Shown one piece after another: positions 50,647 to 60,592 of a DNA stretch of 64,000 nucleotides; within the stretch, counting starts at the first letter, position 1, and every line of letters starts with the position of its first letter. Both the position numbers and the translations under genes were made by a program. The DNA lies in the NCBI RefSeq assembly GCF_002160305.1, contig NZ_NFKI01000001.1, positions 122,829 through 186,828 of the forward strand. The letters run 5' to 3'. This DNA comes from Pseudoflavonifractor sp. An184. Its GTDB lineage: Bacteria; Bacillota; Clostridia; Oscillospirales; Oscillospiraceae. The notes beneath the pieces were generated by a model, which was given only the letters and a program-made list of their open reading frames with translations, searched no databases and was not told the origin of the DNA.

Positions 50647-51918
50647 GTGTCCGAAAAACGACGCGATAATAAAGGACGACTCCTAAGACAAGGGGAATTA
50701 CAACGCAGCGATGGCAAGTATGAGTACAGGTATTACGATGAAAAGGGGGAGAGAAAAAGCGTATATAGTTGGAAACTGGTAGATACGGATCGGATCCCAT
50801 CCGGTAAGAGATGCAACGAATCACTGCGCTCAATGGAGAAACGGATTCGCAGAGATCTCGAAGATGGAATACATACACATGAAGCGGACCGAACGACTTT
50901 GAACGGCCACTTTGATCGGTATATCGCCCAGAAGATTGAGATCAAGGAATCTACCAGAGGAAACTATAAGTACATGTATGATAAGTATGTCAGAGATGAA
51001 ATCGGATACATGAAGCTGGCCAATATCAAGTATAGTGACATCAAGAGATTTTACCTGTCGCTGATTCATGAAAAAGGCTTTAAGCCTAACAGTATGGAAA
51101 TCATCCATACCATACTTCATCCGGTTTTCTCTACTGCAGTTCGGGATGGCATCATTCGATTGAATCCGACTGATGGTGTCATGAACGAGATCAAAAGAAC
51201 CCACAACTGGGAAAAACCGAAAAGAAAAGCCTTGACAGAATCGCAACAATCTGCTTTTATTAGTTATGTTTCTTCATCGCCGACCTACAAACACTGGCTA
51301 CCTATTTTTACTGTGTTGCTCGGGACCGGGTGCAGAATCGGCGAAGTTGTAGGGTTAAGATGGCAAGATTGCGATTTTGCTGAGGGAATAATCTCCATAA
51401 ATCATAACCTGGTTTATCGCAAACGTGAAAAAACAGGGAAGATGGGTTTCCACGTTACAACGCCTAAGACAAGTGCGGGAATCCGGATTATTCCGATGCT
51501 TGAGGAAGTTCGGCGTGCTCTTCTCCAGGAGCGACTTCGTCAAATGGAAGATGGCTTCAATGATACTGTGATTGATGGTTATAGTGGATTCATTTTTTCA
51601 TCCAGATACGGTGAGGCAATTAGTCCGCATTGCGTCAATCGAGCTATTGAACGAATATGCCGAGATTACAATGCTGAGGAAACGTTACGTGCTAAGCAAG
51701 AAAAGCGAGCACCGCAGCTCCTACCGCATTTTTCATGCCACAACCTAAGGCATACATTTTGCACTCGCTTTTGCGAGAACGAGAAAGATCTCAAGGTTAT
51801 TCAGGAAATCATGGGGCATGCGGATATCACGACAACAATGAATATTTACAATGAAGCTACAAAGGAAAGAAAAGTGGCCAGCTTCGTTAATCTTGAGGGG
51901 AAGATCCGGGTAAGTTAA
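50647..51918 (+). CDS. int: Tn916-type tyrosine integrase (first)
   Basis: 423 residues from GTG with AAAGGAG upstream. N-terminal arm-binding domain (KYEYRYYDEKGERKSVYSW), core-binding domain, and catalytic region with Arg (GTGCRIGEVVGL), HNLRHTF, Arg and HADITTTMNIY. Likely drives integration of the large element. Ends 0.3 kb before the VbhA-like gene. Confidence 0.88.
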   Translation: MSEKRRDNKGRLLRQGELQRSDGKYEYRYYDEKGERKSVYSWKLVDTDRIPSGKRCNESLRSMEKRIRRDLEDGIHTHEADRTTLNGHFDRYIAQKIEIKESTRGNYKYMYDKYVRDEIGYMKLANIKYSDIKRFYLSLIHEKGFKPNSMEIIHTILHPVFSTAVRDGIIRLNPTDGVMNEIKRTHNWEKPKRKALTESQQSAFISYVSSSPTYKHWLPIFTVLLGTGCRIGEVVGLRWQDCDFAEGIISINHNLVYRKREKTGKMGFHVTTPKTSAGIRIIPMLEEVRRALLQERLRQMEDGFNDTVIDGYSGFIFSSRYGEAISPHCVNRAIERICRDYNAEETLRAKQEKRAPQLLPHFSCHNLRHTFCTRFCENEKDLKVIQEIMGHADITTTMNIYNEATKERKVASFVNLEGKIRVS

Positions 51919-52243
51919 TTTACACCTGATTTTACACCAGTTGAGGAAGTGACGATGGAATATTATGAAACAATATAAGAACATTATGGCCCAGCTTCCG
52001 GGCAATGCTGAGGATATGGGAACTTGCGGGGGGATACAGAGCACCGGTTTTCTGTTCCCCACAATGAAGCCATTAGACTGATGGACAGCCCGCAAACCCG
52101 CATGAAACCTGGGTTTGTGAGAAATCAGGTTTACTACAGTTACAACAATTTTACTACAAATGAAAATCCTTGGATGAAAAGACACGGGACCGCCGGTACG
52201 CTGGCGGTCCCGTTCTACTATCACGATATGGAGTGAAACAAAA
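51919..52243. other. Probable attachment-end region
   Basis: No convincing gene. TTTACACC occurs twice close together at 51920-51940 and TTTACTACA twice at about 52130-52160, reminiscent of Tn916 arm-type sites. A terminator-like hairpin (GGGACCGCC/GGCGGTCCC) lies at about 52184-52213. The att core is not identified. Confidence 0.4.
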
Positions 52244-52447
52244 ATGAAAGAGGATTTCCATAAAAGGCTTGCGGCCCTCAAAACCGCAGATGCGATCAAC
52301 GCGATCAAGGGTGTACCAGTTTCTGCGGATGCAAAGTTCCTGTCAGAGAAGTGGGTCCGAGGGGAATTGACCGGAGAACAGATGAAGCAGGAGTTGCTGG
52401 ACCTCCATCGGAAGATCGCGGAGGAGAGAAGCGAGGATAATTGCTAA
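52244..52447 (+). CDS. VbhA-like antitoxin, inhibitory motif altered
   Basis: 67 residues. The segment INAIKGVPVSADAKFLSEKWVRGELTGEQ resembles VbhA-type antitoxins of Fic toxins (usually with a Glu in an xxxEG motif). Here the position reads K-G (AIKG) instead of E-G, so the inhibitory contact may be lost. Located just upstream of a Fic gene. Family match moderate. Confidence 0.5.
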   Translation: MKEDFHKRLAALKTADAINAIKGVPVSADAKFLSEKWVRGELTGEQMKQELLDLHRKIAEERSEDNC

Positions 52448-52511
52448 GTCAAAAAGACTATGGGACATAAGAAACGCTGCGGGAGAAAATCTGTGGCGGA
52501 AACAGGATTGA

Positions 52512-52623
52512 TTTCCCTTACAGACGTATAGTATCCCTTAAAACTGATATACTGGTAAGGGAAAGTTTTCTCCAAGAGTTGAACTTTCCCTTATTCTATG
52601 GTAAAATTTAAGGGAATAAAGGG
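52512..52623. promoter_or_regulatory. Promoter and repeated TTCCCTTA motifs of the Fic gene
   Basis: Promoter TTGAAC (52579) and TAAAAT (52602), spacer 17. Five copies of the motif TTCCCTTA or its complement TAAGGGAA (some with a mismatch) lie between 52512 and 52618, two of them overlapping the promoter; another sits after the Fic stop near 53700. They are candidate operators, perhaps for the Fic protein's own C-terminal winged-helix. Confidence 0.55.
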
Positions 52624-52634
52624 GGCATAAGGGT

Positions 52635-53681
52635 ATGCGTACATTCAATTACTCCGCGATCCGGGAACAGAAGTGGGACTCGGAGATTATGGGCCTGGTC
52701 GCGGCGATTTATAAAGAAGCCGGAAAGCAGGAACTGTACCTGAAACAGCGGCCAGCGGAATTGGAGAAACTGGTAGAGATCGCAAAGGTGCAGAGCACCG
52801 AGGCATCCAATGCCATTGAGGGCATCGTGACCACAAACACCCGTATCCGACAGCTTGTGGAGGAGAAAACAGCGCCGAGAAACCGGGACGAGCAGGAGAT
52901 CGCAGGTTACCGGGATGTGCTGAACCTCATTCACGAGAACTTCGACGCCATCCCCATCACCCAGAACTACATCCTGCAGCTCCACAAGATCCTTTATAGC
53001 CACATGAACAATCCCATGGCGGGCAGGACCAAAAGCGTGCAGAACTACATCAGCGCCACCTATCCCGACGGCCATGTGGAGACCTTGTTCACGCCCCTGG
53101 CCCCCTATGAAACCCCGGAGGCCCTGGACAGGATCTGCGAGGAGTACAACCGGGTCATTGGGAATATGGAAGTGGAGCCGCTAATTGTTATTCCCGTGTT
53201 CATCCACGACTTTCTTTGCATTCATCCCTTCAACGACGGAAACGGCAGAATGAGCCGCCTGCTGACCACGCTGCTGCTCTACCGCAGCGGGTTCTATGTG
53301 GGCAAATATATCTCACTAGAGGCCAAGATCGCAAAAAATAAGGACCTCTATTATGATGTCCTGGGCCAGGCGCAGATTGGATGGCATGAAGGTACTGAAG
53401 ATGTGGTTCCGTTCATCAAGTATCTGCTGGGGACTATTCTTTCCGCCTACAAGGATTTTGAAGACCGCTTTGCTCTGGTGGAGACCAAACTTCCTGCCCT
53501 GGAGACTGTGCGCCGGGCTACCATGGAGAAAATCGGCCGGTTTACGAAGCAGGACATCCGTGAGCTTTGCCCGTCACTTAGTATCAGCTCCATCGAAGGG
53601 GCGCTGCGGAAATTGGTGGCATCCGGCGAACTAAAACGGGAGGGCGCCGGAAAGAACACTTGCTATTACAGGTTAAAATAA
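52635..53681 (+). CDS. Fic-domain protein
   Basis: 348 residues; ATG has AAAGGGGG upstream. Inhibitory N-terminal motif SNAIEG (S-x-x-x-E-G) is intact, and the active-site HPFNDGNGRMSR is complete. The C-terminal 60 residues (TKQDIRELCPSLSISSIEGALRKL) look like a winged-helix. Fic enzymes usually add AMP to target proteins. Because the inhibitory Glu is within the same chain, this is a class II type (self-inhibited); the upstream VbhA-like gene may be an extra regulator or a relic. Confidence 0.85.
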   Translation: MRTFNYSAIREQKWDSEIMGLVAAIYKEAGKQELYLKQRPAELEKLVEIAKVQSTEASNAIEGIVTTNTRIRQLVEEKTAPRNRDEQEIAGYRDVLNLIHENFDAIPITQNYILQLHKILYSHMNNPMAGRTKSVQNYISATYPDGHVETLFTPLAPYETPEALDRICEEYNRVIGNMEVEPLIVIPVFIHDFLCIHPFNDGNGRMSRLLTTLLLYRSGFYVGKYISLEAKIAKNKDLYYDVLGQAQIGWHEGTEDVVPFIKYLLGTILSAYKDFEDRFALVETKLPALETVRRATMEKIGRFTKQDIRELCPSLSISSIEGALRKLVASGELKREGAGKNTCYYRLK

Positions 53682-53793
53682 TTCCCTCAGCCGTTAAGTC
53701 TTTCCCTTAAAATTAAGTGCAGGTTAAGGAGAAAATGTTTTGATGAGGCGGCCGCAGCTGTTGGTTAGACATCGCCGTATTGCTGCGGGTTTT

Positions 53794-53894
53794 CGTCATG
53801 TGAGATACCATTCAGGAGCGATCACGATTGCGAAATACAGGCGAGTCATATATACTATATTTAATATTTCTTAAAAGCGTCGTTTCACATGACG
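53794..53894. promoter_or_regulatory. Inverted repeat and promoter of the jet operon
   Basis: CGTCATGTGA (53794-53803) and its exact complement TCACATGACG (53885-53894) flank an AT-rich stretch with promoter TTGCGA (53828) and TATACT (53851), spacer 17. The arms could be an operator or the scar of an insertion boundary. Confidence 0.55.
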
Positions 53895-53918
53895 AGTATC
53901 ACGATGGGAGGAATGCGG

Positions 53919-55409
53919 ATGGCATTGCAGGCAGATTTGCTGGAGAGCATCCCGCAGACAAGATATTTGTCCGCGGAGAGCTACATTTCCTACCGGGCCA
54001 TCATGCGTACATTCTATCTGGAATATCAAAAAATGCACTATCAGCTGGATAAGGACACCATTTTGACCCTGTTGCACAAAGATCCTCTTTTCGTCGAATA
54101 TACTGCGGAGCAGCTCATATCAGACCTGGATCAGCTGGCAAAATGGAAAAATCTGACTCCGATTCAGGACCCCCACAAGGCATACACGATCACGGATTTT
54201 AAAAACCGACAGTTTCAGTACATGATGACGGAAGCCGCGTTGGAAGTGGAGCGTATGACAATCACGCTGGAAAACCTGTATACGCGGACGACAGGACTTT
54301 CCTCCAGCGCGTTCCGCCGTCTCCAGGCGGCTCTACATACGGCTGAACATCTGGAAGGGATGTCCCTGAAAGAGATCGGGGAATGGTGGCAGGAGCTGCA
54401 GGAGGATTTCCGCCGTCTTCGCCAGAATCATCAGGATTACCTGCGGGAATTTTACGGTCCTAACGCGGAAAAACAGATGAAATCAGCGGAGTTCATTGCC
54501 TATAAGCAGCATCTGATCCACTACCTGGAGGATTTTATTCAGGACCTTCAGAGCAGCGCGGCACAGATCGGCGCGCTGCTGGAATCGTTTACAGGGGATC
54601 AGGTCAACCGTATTCTCGCGCTCGTCCATCAAAGCGCGTTGGAGATTCCACGCCCGCACTCTGAGCAGACCCCTCTCTGGCAGGAAGAACTCTGGCAGAA
54701 GGAGCAGGGCGTATGGCAGTCGTTGATGGGCTGGTTCACCGGAAAAGATTCAACAGCCAGACAGGTCATGGATGTCACGAATGAAGTGATCCGCAGAGTG
54801 GTTCAAAACGCGGCGATCCTAGTCCAAATGCAGAACATGGGCGTCAGCAACAAAGCGGAATTGCACCATCTGATGACGCTGTTTGCGAGTGCCGCGTCCA
54901 TCGAGGACGCGCATAGGCTCTCGGCCCTGGTATTCGGTGCCCAGCAGTGCAGGCACTTTACCGTAAACGCAGAGCGTGAGACAGAGCGCATCGACTTGAG
55001 CACCTATGAAGAACCGCCCATGGACTACGCCCTGCAGCCAAGAGTGCGGACCTATAAGCCCCGCATGGACCGCAGCGGATTCGCAGATAAAAGCGCGGAA
55101 AAAGCGGCGCAGCGGCAGAAGATCCTGGAGGAAGAGCGCCGGCTCCAGGAGAAGGTCATGGGGTATATTCGGGATGGAAGGCTGGACTTTTCCGCCCTGT
55201 CCGATCCTGTCCCGCCTGAAGTGCGGACGGTATTTCTCTCGTGGGTGGCCATGGCGAATCTCGCCCCGGATGGTTGCGGGCACACGCAGTACGGACAGCG
55301 TTTTTCGCTGCAAAAGCGGGGGAAGGGCACATGTGACCTGATCTGTACGGATGGCACACTGACCATGCCGGACTGTACGCTGGTGTTTGAGGGAAATGGA
55401 TATGTATGA
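53919..55409 (+). CDS. jetA: Wadjet JetA-type protein (TIGR02677/DUF2397)
   Basis: 496 residues; the ATG at 53919 has GGGAGG seven bases upstream. N-terminal pattern LSAESYISYRAIMRTFYLEYQ, DLDQLAKWKNL and TITDFKNRQFQYMMT matches the DUF2397 family; the length is also typical. In Wadjet, JetA is the kleisin-like subunit that links the JetC (SMC-like) arms. Next gene overlaps its end. The family assignment is from pattern memory, supported by the gene order. Confidence 0.82.
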   Translation: MALQADLLESIPQTRYLSAESYISYRAIMRTFYLEYQKMHYQLDKDTILTLLHKDPLFVEYTAEQLISDLDQLAKWKNLTPIQDPHKAYTITDFKNRQFQYMMTEAALEVERMTITLENLYTRTTGLSSSAFRRLQAALHTAEHLEGMSLKEIGEWWQELQEDFRRLRQNHQDYLREFYGPNAEKQMKSAEFIAYKQHLIHYLEDFIQDLQSSAAQIGALLESFTGDQVNRILALVHQSALEIPRPHSEQTPLWQEELWQKEQGVWQSLMGWFTGKDSTARQVMDVTNEVIRRVVQNAAILVQMQNMGVSNKAELHHLMTLFASAASIEDAHRLSALVFGAQQCRHFTVNAERETERIDLSTYEEPPMDYALQPRVRTYKPRMDRSGFADKSAEKAAQRQKILEEERRLQEKVMGYIRDGRLDFSALSDPVPPEVRTVFLSWVAMANLAPDGCGHTQYGQRFSLQKRGKGTCDLICTDGTLTMPDCTLVFEGNGYV

Positions 55410-56568
55410 GTTTCGGTATTTGCTGGACCGGTTCTGGGTGACGCGCGCGGATCACAAGGGATTGTATTTTTCCGTCAAGCGGGCGCTGCCCAATTACCGC
55501 CGCCTTGTGAACGAACAGCTGGGCTGGAATCTGATCGTCAATGAATCGGTGATAAAACTGGAAAAGGTGCCGCCGAAGGCAATGGCCTGGATGGGGATAC
55601 AGGAATTTCAGGAAAAGCTGGATTACTGCCTGCTGTGCGGTATGCTGCTTTTCTTGTCAGACCTGGATGATGGGGAGCAGTTCCTGCTCTCCTCTTTGAC
55701 CGAAACTTTGGAAGCGATCCTCGCGGAGGTGCAGCCGGTGGATTGGACCCGGTTTCCCCATAGAAAAGCCCTGGTGCGGGTTCTCCAGTACGCACAGCGG
55801 ACCGGGATGCTTTTGGCCTATGACGGCGTAAGCGAGGGATTTGGAAACGATCAGACACAGGAGGTCCTTTATGAGAATACGGGACTATCCCGCCACTTCC
55901 CCGTTCATTTTGGCCGTGATATCATGAAGTGCAGATCCATTGAGGATTTCGAGGCCTTCTCGTGGGAGGGAGAGGAAGCGGAACGCGGACGTCAACGGAT
56001 CCAGCGGGTATACCGGCAGCTGACGCTGGCGCCGGCGCTCTATTGGTCTGAACAAAACCACAGCGATTACGACTATGTGAAAAACCAGCGCTCATGGCTG
56101 AACCGGTATCTGGGAGAAGCACTGGGCGGAGAACTTCAGATCCACAAAAACGGCGCATTTTTTGTGCTGGATGAGGAAAACCGCTTTGGACTGGTCCATC
56201 CGCGTGATGCGGCCATCCCGGACGCAGCGCTGCTGTTGTGCGCGCAGCTGCGGGATCAGATCACGGCGGGCGTCTATCCCCGCGGGGAAGATGATACCGT
56301 GTTCCTGACCCGGCGGGAATTTCAGCACGAACTGGTCCAATGCCGTGGGCAGTATGGAGATGGGTGGGGCCGCCGCCTGCGGGAGCTTCCGCTGGAAAAG
56401 CTGGTCCAGGAGCTGACCGCCTACATGGCGGGCTGGATGCTTTTGGAGGAGCGGGCCGAAGGCGTTGTGCTCTGCCCCGCTGTGGGAAAATGGACAGGAC
56501 ACTATCCCGCCCGGTATCGGGGCGAGCCTGGAGAGGAGGATGGGGATGAACCGCTGGAAGATGAATAA
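55402..56568 (+). CDS. jetB: Wadjet JetB-type protein (TIGR02678/DUF2398)
   Basis: 388 residues from the ATG eight bases after GAGGG; overlaps jetA by eight bases. Winged-helix-rich protein with LLDRFWVTRADHKGLYFSVKR and ESVIKLEKVPPKAMAW typical for DUF2398. JetB is the KITE-like subunit of the SMC complex. Ends with an acidic tail that overlaps the next gene. Confidence 0.8.
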   Translation: MYEFRYLLDRFWVTRADHKGLYFSVKRALPNYRRLVNEQLGWNLIVNESVIKLEKVPPKAMAWMGIQEFQEKLDYCLLCGMLLFLSDLDDGEQFLLSSLTETLEAILAEVQPVDWTRFPHRKALVRVLQYAQRTGMLLAYDGVSEGFGNDQTQEVLYENTGLSRHFPVHFGRDIMKCRSIEDFEAFSWEGEEAERGRQRIQRVYRQLTLAPALYWSEQNHSDYDYVKNQRSWLNRYLGEALGGELQIHKNGAFFVLDEENRFGLVHPRDAAIPDAALLLCAQLRDQITAGVYPRGEDDTVFLTRREFQHELVQCRGQYGDGWGRRLRELPLEKLVQELTAYMAGWMLLEERAEGVVLCPAVGKWTGHYPARYRGEPGEEDGDEPLEDE

Positions 56569-59500
56569 ACTGGGATTTGTGAATTTCTGGCTGTATGACC
56601 ATGAGGAATTCCAAATCAAGGATGGACATATCCTGCTGCGCGGCGATAACGCCTCCGGAAAATCCATCACAACCCAGAGTTTTATACCATTTCTCCTGGA
56701 TGGCAATAAAAGCCCGGAACGCCTGGATCCCTTTGGCTCCAGAGACCGTAAAATGGAGTTCTATCTCCTGGGAGACGGGGAGCGGGAAGAATCCACCGGC
56801 TACCTCTATTTGGAGTTCAAAAAAGCCGATACAGAAGAATATCTCACCATCGGCGTTGGGATGCGGGCGCAGAAGGGGAAAGGGATCGATTTCTGGGGAT
56901 TCTGCCTGTGTGATGGGCGCCGCATTGGGACAGGCGGCGTCTCGCTCTACGAAAAAATCGGGGGTCAGATGCTTCCTCTGAGCAAGCAGAAGCTCCGCAA
57001 TCTGATTGGCGATGAAAACAACTGGGCAGAAGCACCCGGTACCTATAAGCAGCTGGTCAATGACCGGGTGTTTCAGTTCCGGGATATCCGCCAATATGAA
57101 CAGCTGATTCAGCTTCTCATCAAGGTGCGCACGCCAAAGCTGTCCAAAGAGGCTTTCCGCCCCTCTGAAGTGAAGAAAATTTTGAACGAATCGCTTCAGG
57201 TGTTGACAGATGAGGATCTCTCCGCCATGGTCAGCACCATGGAGCGCATGGATGCCCTGGAGGACACGCTGCGGGATTTTCAGGCGGCCATGCGGGATGC
57301 CGCGATCATCCGTAATGAGTACAGCCGCTATAATCAGTATATGCTGGGCATGAAGGGACGGGCCTACCTGAGATCGCATGCCAAAACACTGCAGCTCCAA
57401 AACCAGCTTCAGGATGTGAAAATGGATCTGGAAAAACTGGAGCAGGAGCTCCGTGATCAAGCCCAGAAGCAGGAAGATGCGGAGGCCCGGTTCCGAAAGG
57501 CAAAGGCCCAGTATGCGGCCCTGGGCGAAGACGATCTGGAGGCCCAGCGGAAACGGATGGAGGAGGAAGAGGCTGCCTGTCAGCAGTTTGCAGAACAGCT
57601 GGCCGAGGGGGAGCGTCAGATAGAAAACCTCCAGCACAGCATTTCCCGAAATGAGGTGGACTTGCGGCAGAAGGAGCACCAGATGTCCGACGCGCGGGAC
57701 CGGGTGGACGATGGGATCCGAGATTTCAACGAGCAGAATGAGCTTCTGTTGCTGGGAGAGGAGCACGATCAATATGTACAGGCACTGCGGGTAAAGGATC
57801 CAAAGGCCGACAGCCGGACCCTGTCCGCCGCCCTCCTGCAGAGGAAAAAGCAGATCGGACAAATGCTGACGTGTTTTCGGGAGCTGTCCCAGGCCAAAGA
57901 TACATATGACGCCGCCTGCCAGGCGTTGGATCTGGCAAATACGGCGGAAGTCCAAGCAAAGGGCGCGCTGCGCGACGCGCAGCAGCAGGAACAACAGGAG
58001 CGGGATCAGCTTCTGGAAGCGTTCTCGCGCCGGCAGGAGAGCAATCAGGAGCTCCGCTTTCCCCAGGAAGACATGATGCGCTTAAAAAGGATGCTTGCGC
58101 AGTACCGCTCCCCCGCGGACTGGACAGCGGTCAACCACTTAATCAGCTCCTGTTATCTGGACCGGCTCGGCCAGATTCAGAATGAAAAAAACAGGGGAGA
58201 CATGGAACTGAAAAACCTGGGTCAGGCACGGGACGAGATCCAGAGGGACTTGACGCGGCTTCGGAAGCAGCTGGAACCTGTACCGCCCCGCAGGGATCAG
58301 ATCCAAGCGACCCGCATTCAGCTGGTGATGCGGGGTATCCCGCATGCGGCGTTCTATGAGGTCGTTGACTTTGCGCCGGAACTGGGGCAACAGGAGCGGG
58401 ATCTCCTAGAAGCGCAACTTACCGACGCTGGGATCCTGGACGCGCTGGTGGTTCCGCAGGAGCATATGGAGGAGATCCGGGAACTGCTCCGGGAATATCC
58501 GGACCGGTTTTTGTCTCCGGAACCGCCGGTGGGTGATCCCATAGCCAGCCTGCTCCCGGATGGGGATCCGCGCTTCCGGGAAACGGTCCTTGCCTGCTTG
58601 TGCGGCATCTCCCGGTCCGATCTGCGGGCGGGGACTGCCCTGCTGCCGGATGGGAGATTTCGCTGCGGCACCGTCCATGGACACAGCTGTGCGGAAGGGC
58701 CTGCCGGTTTTGTTGGTGCCGCGGCGCGCCGCGCCAACCGGGAGCGCCAGATCCGGGAGTGGGAGGAGCGTCTGGAGCGGGCGGAGGCGCTGGAGCGGGA
58801 GAAGAAAGCCGAAGTGGAAGCGCTGGAACGCCGGCTGGCGAGGCTGAAGGAGGAGCTGGAACAGCTGCCTGCGGTGGTGGATCTGGACCACGCCCTGGAA
58901 ATGCTGGCACAGGCGCAGGAGGAATTGTCTGAAGCGGAAGCCAGAAAGGAGCGGTGCCTGGATCAGGAGCGGTCAGCTAAGCAGGTCGTTGCTCTCCTTG
59001 AACAGCAGAGCCGTGAATTGAGCCGCGGACTTCCCTACATGCGGACAGAAGAAGCCTATGAGGAGGCGCTGAACGCTGCGGAATCTTATCAGGCGCTGCT
59101 GGGCTCGCTGGGAATTAGCTACAGCGATTTGCTCCATGCGGCCGACGCGGTTGAGTGGACGGAGGACCGCATTGCCGAGCTCCGCGACCAGGCAGACACG
59201 CAGAGCAGGATCAATGCCCAGACCCGGAAACAGAAGGAGGTCTCTCAGGCGCGGGTCCGGGTGATCCAGGAGTTCCTGGGCCGACCGGAAAACAGAGCCA
59301 GGGCACAGCGGCGCGCTGAGCTGGATCGGGAGATGGAGAACCAGCAGGAGCGGATGAGCGACGCGGGAAAGCGGTGCGCCGCCCTGGAGGCAGAACAGCG
59401 CGGCAAGCGGGAGCAGCTTCAGCAGCGCAACGAACTTCTGCGCGGCGCGGTGATAGAAGAGGATGACCTCGAGAAGTATTTTGGGGAGGATCTGCGCCTG

Positions 59501-60592
59501 AGCCTGTGTTCCGTATCGGATGGGCCCCTGGAACAGCAGGCCGAAGAAGCGTATGGAAAAGTCCGCCCGGAGGATCGGGAACGCACACCCGAACGCATGG
59601 GCGAGGCGCTCCGCAACAACTATCAGCAGCACAATAATACGCTTTTGAAGTATCAGCCTAAGATTGAGCTGGTGTTTGACGACGCGGCCAGGCCCGGAAT
59701 GCTCCGTCAGCGCCTGTGCATCAGCCTGCAGTGGGAGGGGAAGGAACTCTCACTCTACGGCTTTATTCAGGAGATGCAGACAAAGATCGAACTGACGGCT
59801 GCGCTGTTGGAGGAAAAAGACCGGGAGCTGTTTGAAAACATCCTGGCGGAGACCATCAGTCATAAACTGCGGGCCCGTATTGAAGAGAGCCAGCAGTGGA
59901 CCAAGAATATGACCGACCTGATGGGGACGCTGAAAACTTCGATGGGATTGACCTTCCGTCTGGACTGGAAGGCCAAAAAAGCGGAAGGGGAGTCGCAGCT
60001 GGACACCGAGCAGCTAGTCCGGCTGTTAAATAAGGACCGGGCGCTCCTGACCCGGGAGGATAGTCAGCGAGTATCCATGCATTTTCGCGCGAAGGTCAAG
60101 CAGGCCAGGCAGGATGCGGCGCTTGAGGGTCAGATGGTCAGTTACGCGGATCTGATCCGGGACGTGCTGGATTATCGGGCCTGGTATGAATTTCATCTGC
60201 TGTATGAACGGGATGGGGAGCCGAGAAAAGGGCTGACGGACCGCGCTTTTAACAAATTCAGCGGCGGAGAAAAGGCCATGGCCATGTATGTCCCCCTCTT
60301 CGCGGCGGTTTCCGCCCAATATCAAAAGGGCGGCCCCCACTGTCCCATGCTTTTGGCTCTGGATGAGGCGTTCGCAGGCGTGGATGAGCGGAACATCAGC
60401 GCCATGTTTGAGCTGGTTGGAGTTTTGGACTTTGACTACATCATGAATTCTCAGGCGCTTTGGGGCTGCTATGCCAACGTCAAAAGCCTGGATATTGCAG
60501 AGCTGCACCGCCCTGGCAACGCCTCGGTGGTCACGATCCTGCATTACCACTGGAATGGTGCTCAGCGGGTATTGGAGGGGGATGGCCGATGA
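56546..60592 (+). CDS. jetC: Wadjet JetC-type SMC-like ATPase (TIGR02680)
   Basis: 1348 residues from the ATG six bases after AGGAGG. Walker A in LLRGDNASGKSITTQ near the N-terminus, a very long charged coiled coil in the middle interrupted by a hinge-like region, and at the C-terminus FSGGEKAMAMY (signature) and MLLALDEAFAGVDE (Walker B). The size and the segment LDPFGSRDRKMEFYLLGD match the TIGR02680 family. It extrudes DNA loops, sensing circular DNA. Confidence 0.88.
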   Translation: MNRWKMNKLGFVNFWLYDHEEFQIKDGHILLRGDNASGKSITTQSFIPFLLDGNKSPERLDPFGSRDRKMEFYLLGDGEREESTGYLYLEFKKADTEEYLTIGVGMRAQKGKGIDFWGFCLCDGRRIGTGGVSLYEKIGGQMLPLSKQKLRNLIGDENNWAEAPGTYKQLVNDRVFQFRDIRQYEQLIQLLIKVRTPKLSKEAFRPSEVKKILNESLQVLTDEDLSAMVSTMERMDALEDTLRDFQAAMRDAAIIRNEYSRYNQYMLGMKGRAYLRSHAKTLQLQNQLQDVKMDLEKLEQELRDQAQKQEDAEARFRKAKAQYAALGEDDLEAQRKRMEEEEAACQQFAEQLAEGERQIENLQHSISRNEVDLRQKEHQMSDARDRVDDGIRDFNEQNELLLLGEEHDQYVQALRVKDPKADSRTLSAALLQRKKQIGQMLTCFRELSQAKDTYDAACQALDLANTAEVQAKGALRDAQQQEQQERDQLLEAFSRRQESNQELRFPQEDMMRLKRMLAQYRSPADWTAVNHLISSCYLDRLGQIQNEKNRGDMELKNLGQARDEIQRDLTRLRKQLEPVPPRRDQIQATRIQLVMRGIPHAAFYEVVDFAPELGQQERDLLEAQLTDAGILDALVVPQEHMEEIRELLREYPDRFLSPEPPVGDPIASLLPDGDPRFRETVLACLCGISRSDLRAGTALLPDGRFRCGTVHGHSCAEGPAGFVGAAARRANRERQIREWEERLERAEALEREKKAEVEALERRLARLKEELEQLPAVVDLDHALEMLAQAQEELSEAEARKERCLDQERSAKQVVALLEQQSRELSRGLPYMRTEEAYEEALNAAESYQALLGSLGISYSDLLHAADAVEWTEDRIAELRDQADTQSRINAQTRKQKEVSQARVRVIQEFLGRPENRARAQRRAELDREMENQQERMSDAGKRCAALEAEQRGKREQLQQRNELLRGAVIEEDDLEKYFGEDLRLSLCSVSDGPLEQQAEEAYGKVRPEDRERTPERMGEALRNNYQQHNNTLLKYQPKIELVFDDAARPGMLRQRLCISLQWEGKELSLYGFIQEMQTKIELTAALLEEKDRELFENILAETISHKLRARIEESQQWTKNMTDLMGTLKTSMGLTFRLDWKAKKAEGESQLDTEQLVRLLNKDRALLTREDSQRVSMHFRAKVKQARQDAALEGQMVSYADLIRDVLDYRAWYEFHLLYERDGEPRKGLTDRAFNKFSGGEKAMAMYVPLFAAVSAQYQKGGPHCPMLLALDEAFAGVDERNISAMFELVGVLDFDYIMNSQALWGCYANVKSLDIAELHRPGNASVVTILHYHWNGAQRVLEGDGR

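Larger units (their letters stand above)
1..52200. mobile_element. Large plasmid-like integrative element (left end outside window)
   Basis: The region carries long co-directional operons of small hypothetical genes together with a ligase, SSB, RecD-like helicase, primase-like protein, YqaJ exonuclease and ParM/ParR, and no housekeeping genes. It ends with a Tn916-type excisionase and integrase whose 3' side normally lies close to the attachment site. Right boundary (about 52 kb) is inferred from the integrase and from TTTACACC-type repeats just after it; the left end is not in the window. No transfer genes are seen here, so it could be an ICE, an integrated megaplasmid or a plasmid-like prophage. 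Confidence 0.55.

Noticed and set aside
50641..50656. AGTAACCGTGTCC at the integrase start, resembling the leader motif
   Set aside because: It is made by the ribosome site and GTG start; no stem or terminator follows, so it is taken as chance.
56261..57994. Minus-strand frame of 577 codons opposite jetB/jetC
   Set aside because: Lies opposite the jetC coiled coil and has Leu/Phe/Pro-rich antisense composition; no support.
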